Source of the DNA: Mycobacterium aquaticum
GTDB taxonomy: Bacteria > Actinomycetota > Actinomycetes > Mycobacteriales > Mycobacteriaceae
Direction of reading: 5' to 3'
Assembly: GCF_002086485.1 (NCBI RefSeq)
Contig: NZ_MVHF01000066.1
Location: 1-34,817, forward strand
DNA length: 34,817 nt
Under the pieces are notes generated by a model. That model ran no database searches, was not told where the DNA came from, and was given only the letters and a program-made list of their open reading frames with translations. Position 1 is the stretch's first letter. Every line of letters starts with the position of its first letter. Made by a program: the position numbers and the translations under genes. Positions 1 through 5,200 of the stretch are shown in pieces.

Positions 1-89
1 CGACCCCCGCAGCCCCCCACCCCCCCCGCCACCCCCACCCCGCATCAAACCACCCCCGCCCTGTTTCGCACGATGCCCTCCCCCCCCCA

Positions 90-117
90 CCCGGGCGGCC
101 GGGCCCATGCGCCCGGG
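90..117 (+). other. GC-rich inverted repeat in a C-tract leader
   Basis: The first 90 bases are dominated by runs of C on the + strand. They are followed by an inverted repeat, CCCGGGC (90-96) and GCCCGGG (111-117), with a 14-nt loop that can itself fold (GGGC/GCCC at 101-104 and 111-114). There is no T-tract, so this is at most an intrinsic terminator of the T-less kind for a gene upstream of the window. No coding sequence is supported in 1-173. Confidence 0.3.
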
Positions 118-134
118 CCGTCTGTGTTCGCCGC

Positions 135-166
135 TAAACTCGGCGGATACCTGACCAGATCGGAGG
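135..166 (+). promoter_or_regulatory. Candidate -10 box and ribosome binding site of the S1 protease gene
   Basis: TAAACT (135-140) fits the mycobacterial TANNNT -10 pattern, and GGAGG (162-166) lies 7 nt before the GTG at 174. A start near 147 would leave a leader of about 27 nt. I see no good -35 element, which is common in mycobacteria. The ribosome site is convincing; the promoter is less so. Confidence 0.4.
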
Positions 167-173
167 CACTGCC

Positions 174-866
174 GTGCTCCAGCCGTGGTTGCTCATGTCG
201 CGGGTCTTGCTCGCGGCGGCAACGCCGATGGCCGCCCTGGCCGTGACTTCGGCCCCTGCCTCTGCCACCCCGGGAGTGCTCGTCTACCCCGGCATGGAGA
301 TCCGCCAGGACACCAACGTGTGCACGTTGGGGTTCGTCGACCCGGTCGCCCGGGTGGCGTATACCGCCGGACATTGCCGGGGCAGCGGTGCCGTCGGCGA
401 CCGGGACGGCAACTTCATCGGCCAGCAGGCGTCCTTCCAGGACAACACGCCCGACGGCGCCACCATCGACACCGATCACGTGATCGCCGACTGGGAGACC
501 ATCCAGCTGGCCGGCGACGTCGCGGTCAACAACATCCTGCCGGGCGGCCGGATGCTCGTCGACGACCCTGGCGCGGTGGCCACTCCGGGCCTGCCCGTAT
601 GCCATTTCGGCGTGATCACCGGTGAGACGTGCGGAACCGTCGAGGCGGTCAACAACGGGTGGTTCACCATGGCTCACGGTGTGGTCAGTCAGAAGGGTGA
701 CTCGGGCGGCCCGGTGTACGTCATCACGCCCGATGGGCGAGCTGCCATCGTCGGCGTGTTCAACAGCACGTGGGGGCAGTTCCCGGCCGCGGTGTCGTGG
801 CAGAACGCGAGCGGCCAGGCCCGCGGCATGGTGCAGGCCTCCAATCAGGTCGACGGTCACCAATAG
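174..866 (+). CDS. Secreted chymotrypsin-like (S1 family) serine protease, Rv1815-like
   Basis: A predicted exported serine peptidase of 230 aa. The N-terminus is a signal peptide: a hydrophobic stretch to about residue 25, ending in an ASATP-type cleavage region. The catalytic His lies in TAGHC (near residue 66) and the nucleophile Ser in GDSGGP (near residue 176), both typical of trypsin-fold enzymes. The Asp is less certain, probably in the DTDHVIADW region. Cysteine pairs suggest disulfides after export. The GTG start is chosen for the GGAGG 7 nt upstream; an ATG at 195 is an alternative that would shorten the signal peptide. It ends 15 bp from a convergent nitroreductase gene. Position next to the TetR and flavoprotein genes matches M. 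tuberculosis Rv1815-Rv1817. The substrate is unknown. Confidence 0.85.
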   Translation: MLQPWLLMSRVLLAAATPMAALAVTSAPASATPGVLVYPGMEIRQDTNVCTLGFVDPVARVAYTAGHCRGSGAVGDRDGNFIGQQASFQDNTPDGATIDTDHVIADWETIQLAGDVAVNNILPGGRMLVDDPGAVATPGLPVCHFGVITGETCGTVEAVNNGWFTMAHGVVSQKGDSGGPVYVITPDGRAAIVGVFNSTWGQFPAAVSWQNASGQARGMVQASNQVDGHQ

Positions 867-881
867 GCTTGTGTCACAGCG

Positions 882-1322
882 TTAGTCGAGCAGTTCGTAA
901 ACCGGGATGGACGGCGCCGCGGCCCTCAGTTCGGCGTCGGACGAGTGCGGTGTCAATCCGGCCATGTGCCCCTTGACCTCCCAGTACCAGCGCGCGAGGT
1001 AGTGCTGCAGCAGCGCGGGTTTGGCATCGTCGGGCACCTCGGCCAGCCGTCGGGTCGAACGCCGCCAGCGTGGGCCGGTCTCGACCACTCCGGCGGCTCG
1101 GGCGTTGCGGACCCACTGGGTCTCTCCGCGAGGTGACACCAGAAAGTTCTTGCCGTCCAACGTCATCAGGTTGACCACCACGGACCGGATCTGCCCGGTG
1201 CGTCGGCCGCGGATGCGCAGCGCGGTGGTGCCTGCGATGCTGACACCCGCTTCGGCGAGCCGGCGGATCAGATCGTTGCCTGCGCGGGCCAGCGGGCCCG
1301 GAGCGTCATATCGCGTGGTCAT
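882..1322 (-). CDS. Deazaflavin (F420)-dependent nitroreductase family protein
   Basis: A 146-aa protein of the DDN/F420-dependent quinone and nitro-reductase family. These small split-barrel proteins bind F420 and reduce quinones, nitro compounds or other substrates. Seen here are the RIRGRRTGQIRS strand motif (residues 37-48) and the LVSPRGETQWVRNARA block (near 62-77), both family hallmarks. The ATG at 1322 is preceded on its strand by AGGAGG at a good distance, so the longer upstream open frame is not used. It is transcribed away from the TetR gene; a perfect inverted repeat and a tandem 15-bp repeat lie in the shared intergenic space. That arrangement suggests TetR control (inference). 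The substrate cannot be told from sequence. Confidence 0.85.
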   Translation of the reverse strand: MTTRYDAPGPLARAGNDLIRRLAEAGVSIAGTTALRIRGRRTGQIRSVVVNLMTLDGKNFLVSPRGETQWVRNARAAGVVETGPRWRRSTRRLAEVPDDAKPALLQHYLARWYWEVKGHMAGLTPHSSDAELRAAAPSIPVYELLD

Positions 1323-1331
1323 GGTGGCCTC

Positions 1332-1361
1332 CTGTGGGATAGAAACCTGTGGAATAGAAAC
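1332..1361 (-). repeat. Tandem 15-bp direct repeat in the nitroreductase leader
   Basis: Two adjacent 15-bp units, CTGTGGGATAGAAAC (1332-1346) and CTGTGGAATAGAAAC (1347-1361), differ at one base. They lie between the nitroreductase ribosome site and the operator-like inverted repeat, so they would fall in its 5' leader or promoter. Confidence 0.8.
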
Positions 1362-1426
1362 GAGATCAGTGCTCTCGATTAACAGCGTGACACGACGGCG
1401 CCGAAAATTCAAGAGCACTGATCTCG
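1361..1426. promoter_or_regulatory. Perfect 15-bp inverted repeat, candidate TetR operator pair
   Basis: CGAGATCAGTGCTCT (1361-1375) and its exact reverse complement (1412-1426) are separated by 36 bp in the divergent nitroreductase/tetR region. Each arm is itself an imperfect dyad (GAG-N7-CTC), so the arms look like two operator half-regions placed symmetrically. TetR regulators usually bind such sites next to their own gene. A weak + strand promoter, TTAACA (1379-1384) with GAAAAT (1403-1408), lies between the arms. The repeat is seen directly; its use by the adjacent TetR is inferred. Confidence 0.6.
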
Positions 1427-1445
1427 GTTGTGTCAGACTGCTGTC

Positions 1446-2132
1446 GTGGGTAAGCGTCAAGAAAGCCGCGAGCGCATCGAAACCGCGATCATCGAAATCG
1501 GCCGCAGACACCTGGTCACCGAGGGTGCGGCCGGGCTGTCGCTGCGGGCGGTCGCACGTGAACTCGGCATGGTGTCCTCGGCGGTCTATCGGTATGTCGC
1601 CAACCGGGATGACCTGCTGACCCTGCTCGTGGTCGATGCGTACACCGAACTGGCCGACGCCGTGGACCGGGCCGTCGCGGATGCGCCCGCCGAATCGGAT
1701 TGGCGGGCGAGGATTGTCGCGACGGCCCGGGCTGTGCGCCAGTGGGCGGTCGAGCAGCCTGCGCGCTGGGCGCTCCTCTACGGGAGCCCGGTGCCCGGCT
1801 ATCACGCACCCGCCGAACGGACCGTCGGGCCCGGGACGCGCGTGGTCGGTACGCTCTTCTCGGTGGTGGCTGCCGCGATGGCCGCGGGGGAGCTGACCGA
1901 CTCGGGTGCCGCTGTGGGGCAACCGCTCTCGGCGGATTTCGACCGGCTGCGCGTCGAGTTCGACTTTCCCGGCAGTGACGACATCCTGGCGAAGTGCTTC
2001 CTGCTGTGGGCCGCGCTGGTCGGTGCGGTGAGCCTGGAGGTGTTCGGGCAGTACGGTGCCGACACCCTGACGGATCCGGGGATGGCGTTCGAAGTCCAGA
2101 TCGGATTGCTGATCGAGATGCTGGCCCGTTGA
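1446..2132 (+). CDS. TetR/AcrR family transcriptional regulator (Rv1816-like)
   Basis: A one-component repressor-type protein. The N-terminal helix-turn-helix is clear (GLSLRAVARELGMVSSAVYR, about residues 31-50), followed by the usual YRYVANRDDLL helix 4 and an all-helical ligand-binding part with a TetR_C-like core (DWRARIVATARAVRQWAVEQ, about 85-104). With the GTG at 1446 the protein is 228 aa. A TTG at 1428 would give 234 aa but abuts the operator-like arm; neither start has a good ribosome site. It is divergent from the nitroreductase, its probable target. It ends just before the AT-rich arsR promoter. The ligand is unknown. Confidence 0.85.
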   Translation: MGKRQESRERIETAIIEIGRRHLVTEGAAGLSLRAVARELGMVSSAVYRYVANRDDLLTLLVVDAYTELADAVDRAVADAPAESDWRARIVATARAVRQWAVEQPARWALLYGSPVPGYHAPAERTVGPGTRVVGTLFSVVAAAMAAGELTDSGAAVGQPLSADFDRLRVEFDFPGSDDILAKCFLLWAALVGAVSLEVFGQYGADTLTDPGMAFEVQIGLLIEMLAR

Positions 2133-2178
2133 TATAGAAGCATTGACTTATATAAGTTCAGCCTTTTATATTGGCGGT
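2133..2178 (+). promoter_or_regulatory. arsR promoter with nested operator dyad; leaderless start
   Basis: TTGACT (2143-2148) and TATATT (2167-2172), 18 bp apart, form the clearest sigma-A-like promoter in the window. The -10 ends 6 nt before the GTG at 2179, so the mRNA probably begins at the start codon. The perfect 12-bp palindrome ACTTATATAAGT (2146-2157) sits in the spacer. An outer pair, TATAGAAG (2133-2140) and CTTTTATA (2163-2170), is complementary at 7 of 8 positions and has the same centre. This AT-rich nested dyad is a likely ArsR operator (inference). Confidence 0.7.
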
Positions 2179-2568
2179 GTGCACGCCTTCGACGTCCTGG
2201 GGGACCCCGTGCGGCGTCGGATACTCGAACTGCTCGCCGATGGCGAGCAGTCGGCCGGTGCCATCAGTGCAACCGTCCAGGCCGAGTTCGCGATCAGTCA
2301 GCCGGCTGTATCGCAGCATCTGAAAGTGCTGCGCGACAACGGTTTCGCATCGGTACGTCGCGACGGTCAACGTCGGCTCTACTCGGTGGACAGCGCACCG
2401 CTGCGCGATATCGACCAGTGGCTGGGCACCTTCCGGCGGTTCTGGACACCGCACCTGGACGCTTTGGCGACCGAGATTGCGCGCGGCAAACGACAGCGGA
2501 GAAGTGAAGGGATGCAACATGATCGACGTCAGCCATCAGATGAACAGGACGCGCCGCAGCGTGGGTGA
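2179..2568 (+). CDS. ArsR/SmtB-type winged-helix regulator paired with an SRPBCC gene
   Basis: A 129-aa winged helix-turn-helix regulator. It shows the ArsR signature: FDVLGDPVRRRILELLADGE at the N-terminus, the recognition region FAISQPAVSQHLKVLRDNG (about residues 39-57) and the wing VRRDGQRRLYSVD. The cysteine metal box (ELCVCDL) is missing, so it is unlikely to sense arsenite or cadmium. It belongs to the group encoded next to AHSA1/SRPBCC proteins, where the ligand is generally unknown. The GTG start is chosen for the promoter 6 nt upstream and because the protein then begins at the conserved domain. The 3' end overlaps the next gene by 50 nt. The C-terminal tail (GMQHDRRQPSDEQDAPQRG) is hydrophilic and probably disordered. 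Confidence 0.85.
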   Translation: MHAFDVLGDPVRRRILELLADGEQSAGAISATVQAEFAISQPAVSQHLKVLRDNGFASVRRDGQRRLYSVDSAPLRDIDQWLGTFRRFWTPHLDALATEIARGKRQRRSEGMQHDRRQPSDEQDAPQRG

Positions 2569-3157
2569 CCGTGTGCTGGAGGCCGGCGAGGCGCACGTCG
2601 TGACGATCGGTCAGGCGTATCCGACCGACGCGGCTGACCTCTGGGATGCGCTGACCAATGCCGAGCGGATCCCGCGGTGGTTCCTGCCGGTCAGTGGCGA
2701 GCTGAAGGTGGGTGGCCGCTATCAGTTGGAGGGCAACGCCGGCGGCACGGTGCTGAGCTGTGACCCGCCGCGCGAGTTCACTGCGACCTGGGAGTTCAAC
2801 GGGGCCGTCAGCTGGATCGAGGTCCGGGTGTTCGACGACGGCGAGGACCGGTCCCGTTTCGAACTCGCGCACATCGCCCGCGCCGACGATCCGATCTGGC
2901 AGCAGTACGGTCCTGGCGCTGTCGGCATCGGCTGGGAGCTCGGCATGTGCGGCCTGGCCATTCATCTGAGCACCGGCGAGCGGGTGGACCCCGCCCGGTT
3001 CGAGCAGTGGTCCATGGGTGAGGATGGCAAGAGGTTCGTGACCGAGGCTGCCGAAGGCTGGCATCGGGCTGCGGTGGACGGTGGGCTGGATCCGCAGTGG
3101 GCGCGCGCGGCAGCCGACCGCTGCCGCGGCTTCTATCTCGGAGAGCCGCAAAACTAG
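2519..3157 (+). CDS. SRPBCC / AHSA1-like domain protein
   Basis: A 212-aa protein with an Activator-of-Hsp90-ATPase-like (START-fold) domain. The family signature is visible: AYPTDAADLWDALTNAERIPRWF (about residues 36-58), then VGGRYQLEGNAGG and the CDPPREFTATWEF strand. The fold makes a hydrophobic pocket for small lipophilic molecules. The C-terminal third (about 140-212) is an extension with a conserved-looking EQWSMGEDGKRF stretch. The ATG at 2519 has GAAGGG upstream and lies inside arsR, so the two are translationally linked. Its stop codon TAG (3155-3157) forms the left edge of the KstR-type operator. No catalytic function is claimed. Confidence 0.8.
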   Translation: MIDVSHQMNRTRRSVGDRVLEAGEAHVVTIGQAYPTDAADLWDALTNAERIPRWFLPVSGELKVGGRYQLEGNAGGTVLSCDPPREFTATWEFNGAVSWIEVRVFDDGEDRSRFELAHIARADDPIWQQYGPGAVGIGWELGMCGLAIHLSTGERVDPARFEQWSMGEDGKRFVTEAAEGWHRAAVDGGLDPQWARAAADRCRGFYLGEPQN

Positions 3158-3168
3158 AACACGTTCTA
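3155..3168. promoter_or_regulatory. KstR-type operator TAGAACACGTTCTA
   Basis: The 14-bp site matches the published KstR consensus TnnAACnnGTTnnA at every fixed position, within a larger dyad of 7-bp arms (CTAGAAC 3154-3160, GTTCTAG 3163-3169). KstR is the TetR-family repressor of cholesterol degradation genes in mycobacteria. A possible -10, TATCCT (3190-3195), lies 9 nt before the ATG at 3205, which would place the operator over the -35 region. The match is seen; regulation is inferred. Confidence 0.7.
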
Positions 3169-3204
3169 GCCATGCCGTCCGCGCGGCGCTATCCTCTGAG
3201 CAAT

Positions 3205-3693
3205 ATGCTCAATCAGACACCTGTCCAGATCGCGTGGGTCGCCGCCGACCTGGACGCCACCGAGACGGCGCTGACGATGCTGTTGGGCGCGCGCCGGTGG
3301 ATTCGCATGCCTGCGGTTCACTTCGCGCCCGACACCTGCACCTACCGGGGGCGGCCTGCCGATTTCGTCGCCGACATCTCGCTGAGTTACGCCGGTGACA
3401 CGCAACTGGAAGTCATCGCGCCGGTCCGTGGCGACAGCATCTATACCGAGTTCCTCGACGCCAACGGGCCGGGCCTGCACCATGTGTGCGTCGAGGAACC
3501 CGACACCGAATCGTTCGACGCCAGGGTGCATGGTGCCGAGCGAGACGGCACTCCGGCCGTATGCCACGGCGCCATGCCCGGTGGCATGCGCTTCGCCTAC
3601 CTCACCGCCCCCGGCGTGCCCTACCTGGAAATCGCCTACATCCCGCCCGAGATCCGGGCGTTCTTCGATTATGTGAAGAGGGAGCAGATATGA
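3205..3693 (+). CDS. VOC-fold (glyoxalase/dioxygenase-like) protein
   Basis: A 162-aa protein of the vicinal oxygen chelate superfamily. It opens with PVQIAWVAADLDATETAL, the first beta-alpha unit, and has typical later elements: TQLEVIAPVRG, GPGLHHVCVEEPD (the His is a usual metal ligand) and a C-terminal VPYLEIAYIP carrying the third-ligand Glu. The ATG at 3205 is preferred because homology-like sequence starts there; the ATG at 3172 would add 11 residues lying in the operator-promoter region. It follows a KstR-type site and is joined to the flavoprotein gene by a micro-ORF, so it is probably part of a steroid or sterol-ring catabolic pair (inference). The exact reaction is unknown; epimerase, lyase or ring-cleavage roles remain possible. 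Confidence 0.8.
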   Translation: MLNQTPVQIAWVAADLDATETALTMLLGARRWIRMPAVHFAPDTCTYRGRPADFVADISLSYAGDTQLEVIAPVRGDSIYTEFLDANGPGLHHVCVEEPDTESFDARVHGAERDGTPAVCHGAMPGGMRFAYLTAPGVPYLEIAYIPPEIRAFFDYVKREQI

Positions 3694-3725
3694 CCGACGA
3701 GCGCTTGCGCGAGGAGCCGAAATGA
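3690..3725 (+). repeat. MIRU-like intercistronic micro-ORF element
   Basis: An 11-codon frame (MTDERLREEPK) fills the gap between two genes. Its ATG overlaps the upstream stop (ATGA at 3690-3693) and its stop overlaps the downstream ATG (ATGA at 3722-3725). The 25 nt at 3696-3720 match 15509-15533, the last unit of the array before ftsR, at 22 positions. Overlap of both ends with the neighbouring frames is the described design of mycobacterial interspersed repetitive units. It also carries the GAGGAG ribosome site of the next gene. Confidence 0.6.
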
Positions 3726-5200
3726 CCGAGATTCCCGACGTCCTCGACGCCGCGGAGGTCACGTCGGCCGCCGACGAGGTCGACGTCGTGGTGATCGGTT
3801 TCGGCATCGCGGGCGGCTGCGCCGCGGTGAGTGCCGCCGCCGCGGGGGCCCGGGTGCTGGTGCTGGAGAAGGCCGGTGGTGCCGGTGGCACCACCTCGAT
3901 GGCCGGTGGGCACTTCTACCTCGGTGGCGGCACGGCCGTGCAGGAGGCCACCGGACATTCCGACAGCGCCGAGGAGATGTACAAGTACCTCGTCGCAGTG
4001 TCCGAACACCCGGACCTGGAGAAGATCAGGGCGTATTGCGAAGGCAGCGTCGAGCACTTCAATTGGCTTGAGGGACTGGGCTTTCAGTTCGAACGCAGCT
4101 TCTATCCCGGCAAGATCGTGGTGCCGCCCGGCACCGAGGGCCTGTCCTACACCGGCAACGAGAAGGTGTGGCCGTTCATCGAGCAGGCCAAGCCGGCCCC
4201 GCGCGGTCACTCGGTGCCCGTCCCTGGTGAGGTCGGTGGGGCCGCCATGGTCATCGAGCTGCTGCTCAAGCGCGCCGAGCAACTCGGGGTGGAGATCCGC
4301 TACGAGACCGGTGCCACCAACCTCGTCGTTGCCGACGATGGCACGGTCGTCGGCGTCAAGTGGAAGCACTTCACCGAAACCGGTGTGGTCAAGGCGAAAT
4401 CGGTGATCATCGCAGCCGGCGGATTCGCGATGAACCCCGAGATGGTCGCCGAGCACACTCCGGCCCTGGGCCAGCCGCGCCGTACCAAGCATCACGGTCT
4501 GGTGGCGCCCTACATTCTGGGCAATCCCAACGACGACGGGCTGGGCATCCGGATGGGCGTGTCTGCCGGCGGTGTCGCGCTCAACATGGACGAGTTGTTC
4601 ATCACGGCCGCCGCCTACCCGCCCGAGATCCTGCTCACGGGCATCATCGTCAACAACCAGGGCGAGCGGTTCGTGGCCGAGGACTCCTATCACTCCCGCA
4701 CCTCGGCCTTCGTGCTCGAACAGCCCGATCAGGTGGCGTATCTCATCGTCGACGAGGCGCACATGGAGATGCCGGGGCTGCCACTGATCAAGTTCATCGA
4801 CGGCTACGAGACCATCGGCGAGATGGCGGCCGCTCTCGAGCTGCCCGAGGACAAGCTCACCGCCACGCTGGAGCGCTACAACGCCAACGCCGCCAACGGC
4901 GAGGACCCCGACTTCCACAAACAGCCGGAATATGTTGCGGTGCAGGACAAAGCGCCATGGGCGGTGTTCGACCTGTCGTTGGGCCGCGCGATGTACTCGG
5001 GCTTCACGATGGGTGGCCTCTCGGTCTCCATCGACGGCGAGGTGTTGCGTGCGGACGGCAGTGTCATCCCCGGGCTGTACGCCGCGGGCGCCTGCGCGTG
5101 CAACATCGCCCACGACGGCAAGGGTTACGCCAGCGGCACCCAGCTGGGGGAGGGTTCGTTCTTCGGCCGCCGCGCCGGAGCGCACGCGGCGGCCCGCTGA
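3722..5200 (+). CDS. FAD-dependent ketosteroid-dehydrogenase/fumarate-reductase-like flavoprotein (Rv1817-like)
   Basis: A 492-aa FAD_binding_2 family oxidoreductase. The Rossmann dinucleotide motif is VVVIGFGIAGGCAA (G26-x-G28-x-x-G31) with the acidic end of strand 2 in VLVLEKA, and the C-terminal FAD contact is GYASGTQLGEGSFFGRRAG. This layout is shared by 3-ketosteroid dehydrogenases and fumarate reductase flavoprotein subunits; the middle (about 270-400) is the substrate-capping domain. No signal peptide or covalent-flavin context is seen, so it is likely cytosolic. GAGGAG lies 5 nt before the ATG. The KstR-type operator upstream of its partner VOC gene favours a steroid substrate (inference). 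Its stop codon abuts, with no spacer, the stop codon of the convergent transporter gene. Confidence 0.85.
   Translation: MTEIPDVLDAAEVTSAADEVDVVVIGFGIAGGCAAVSAAAAGARVLVLEKAGGAGGTTSMAGGHFYLGGGTAVQEATGHSDSAEEMYKYLVAVSEHPDLEKIRAYCEGSVEHFNWLEGLGFQFERSFYPGKIVVPPGTEGLSYTGNEKVWPFIEQAKPAPRGHSVPVPGEVGGAAMVIELLLKRAEQLGVEIRYETGATNLVVADDGTVVGVKWKHFTETGVVKAKSVIIAAGGFAMNPEMVAEHTPALGQPRRTKHHGLVAPYILGNPNDDGLGIRMGVSAGGVALNMDELFITAAAYPPEILLTGIIVNNQGERFVAEDSYHSRTSAFVLEQPDQVAYLIVDEAHMEMPGLPLIKFIDGYETIGEMAAALELPEDKLTATLERYNANAANGEDPDFHKQPEYVAVQDKAPWAVFDLSLGRAMYSGFTMGGLSVSIDGEVLRADGSVIPGLYAAGACACNIAHDGKGYASGTQLGEGSFFGRRAGAHAAAR

Noticed and set aside
1..90. C-rich tract as a coding or structural element
   Set aside because: No frame with coding character is seen; apart from low complexity it shows nothing specific, and it could partly reflect sequencing of a homopolymer-rich stretch.
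870..878. TGTGTCACA palindrome between the protease and nitroreductase genes as a bidirectional terminator
   Set aside because: The arms are only 4 bp and no T-tract is present, so it is too weak to call.
882..1922. A longer, 346-codon version of the nitroreductase gene
   Set aside because: The ATG at 1322 has AGGAGG at the right distance and begins the family domain; the extension runs through the operator region and over tetR.
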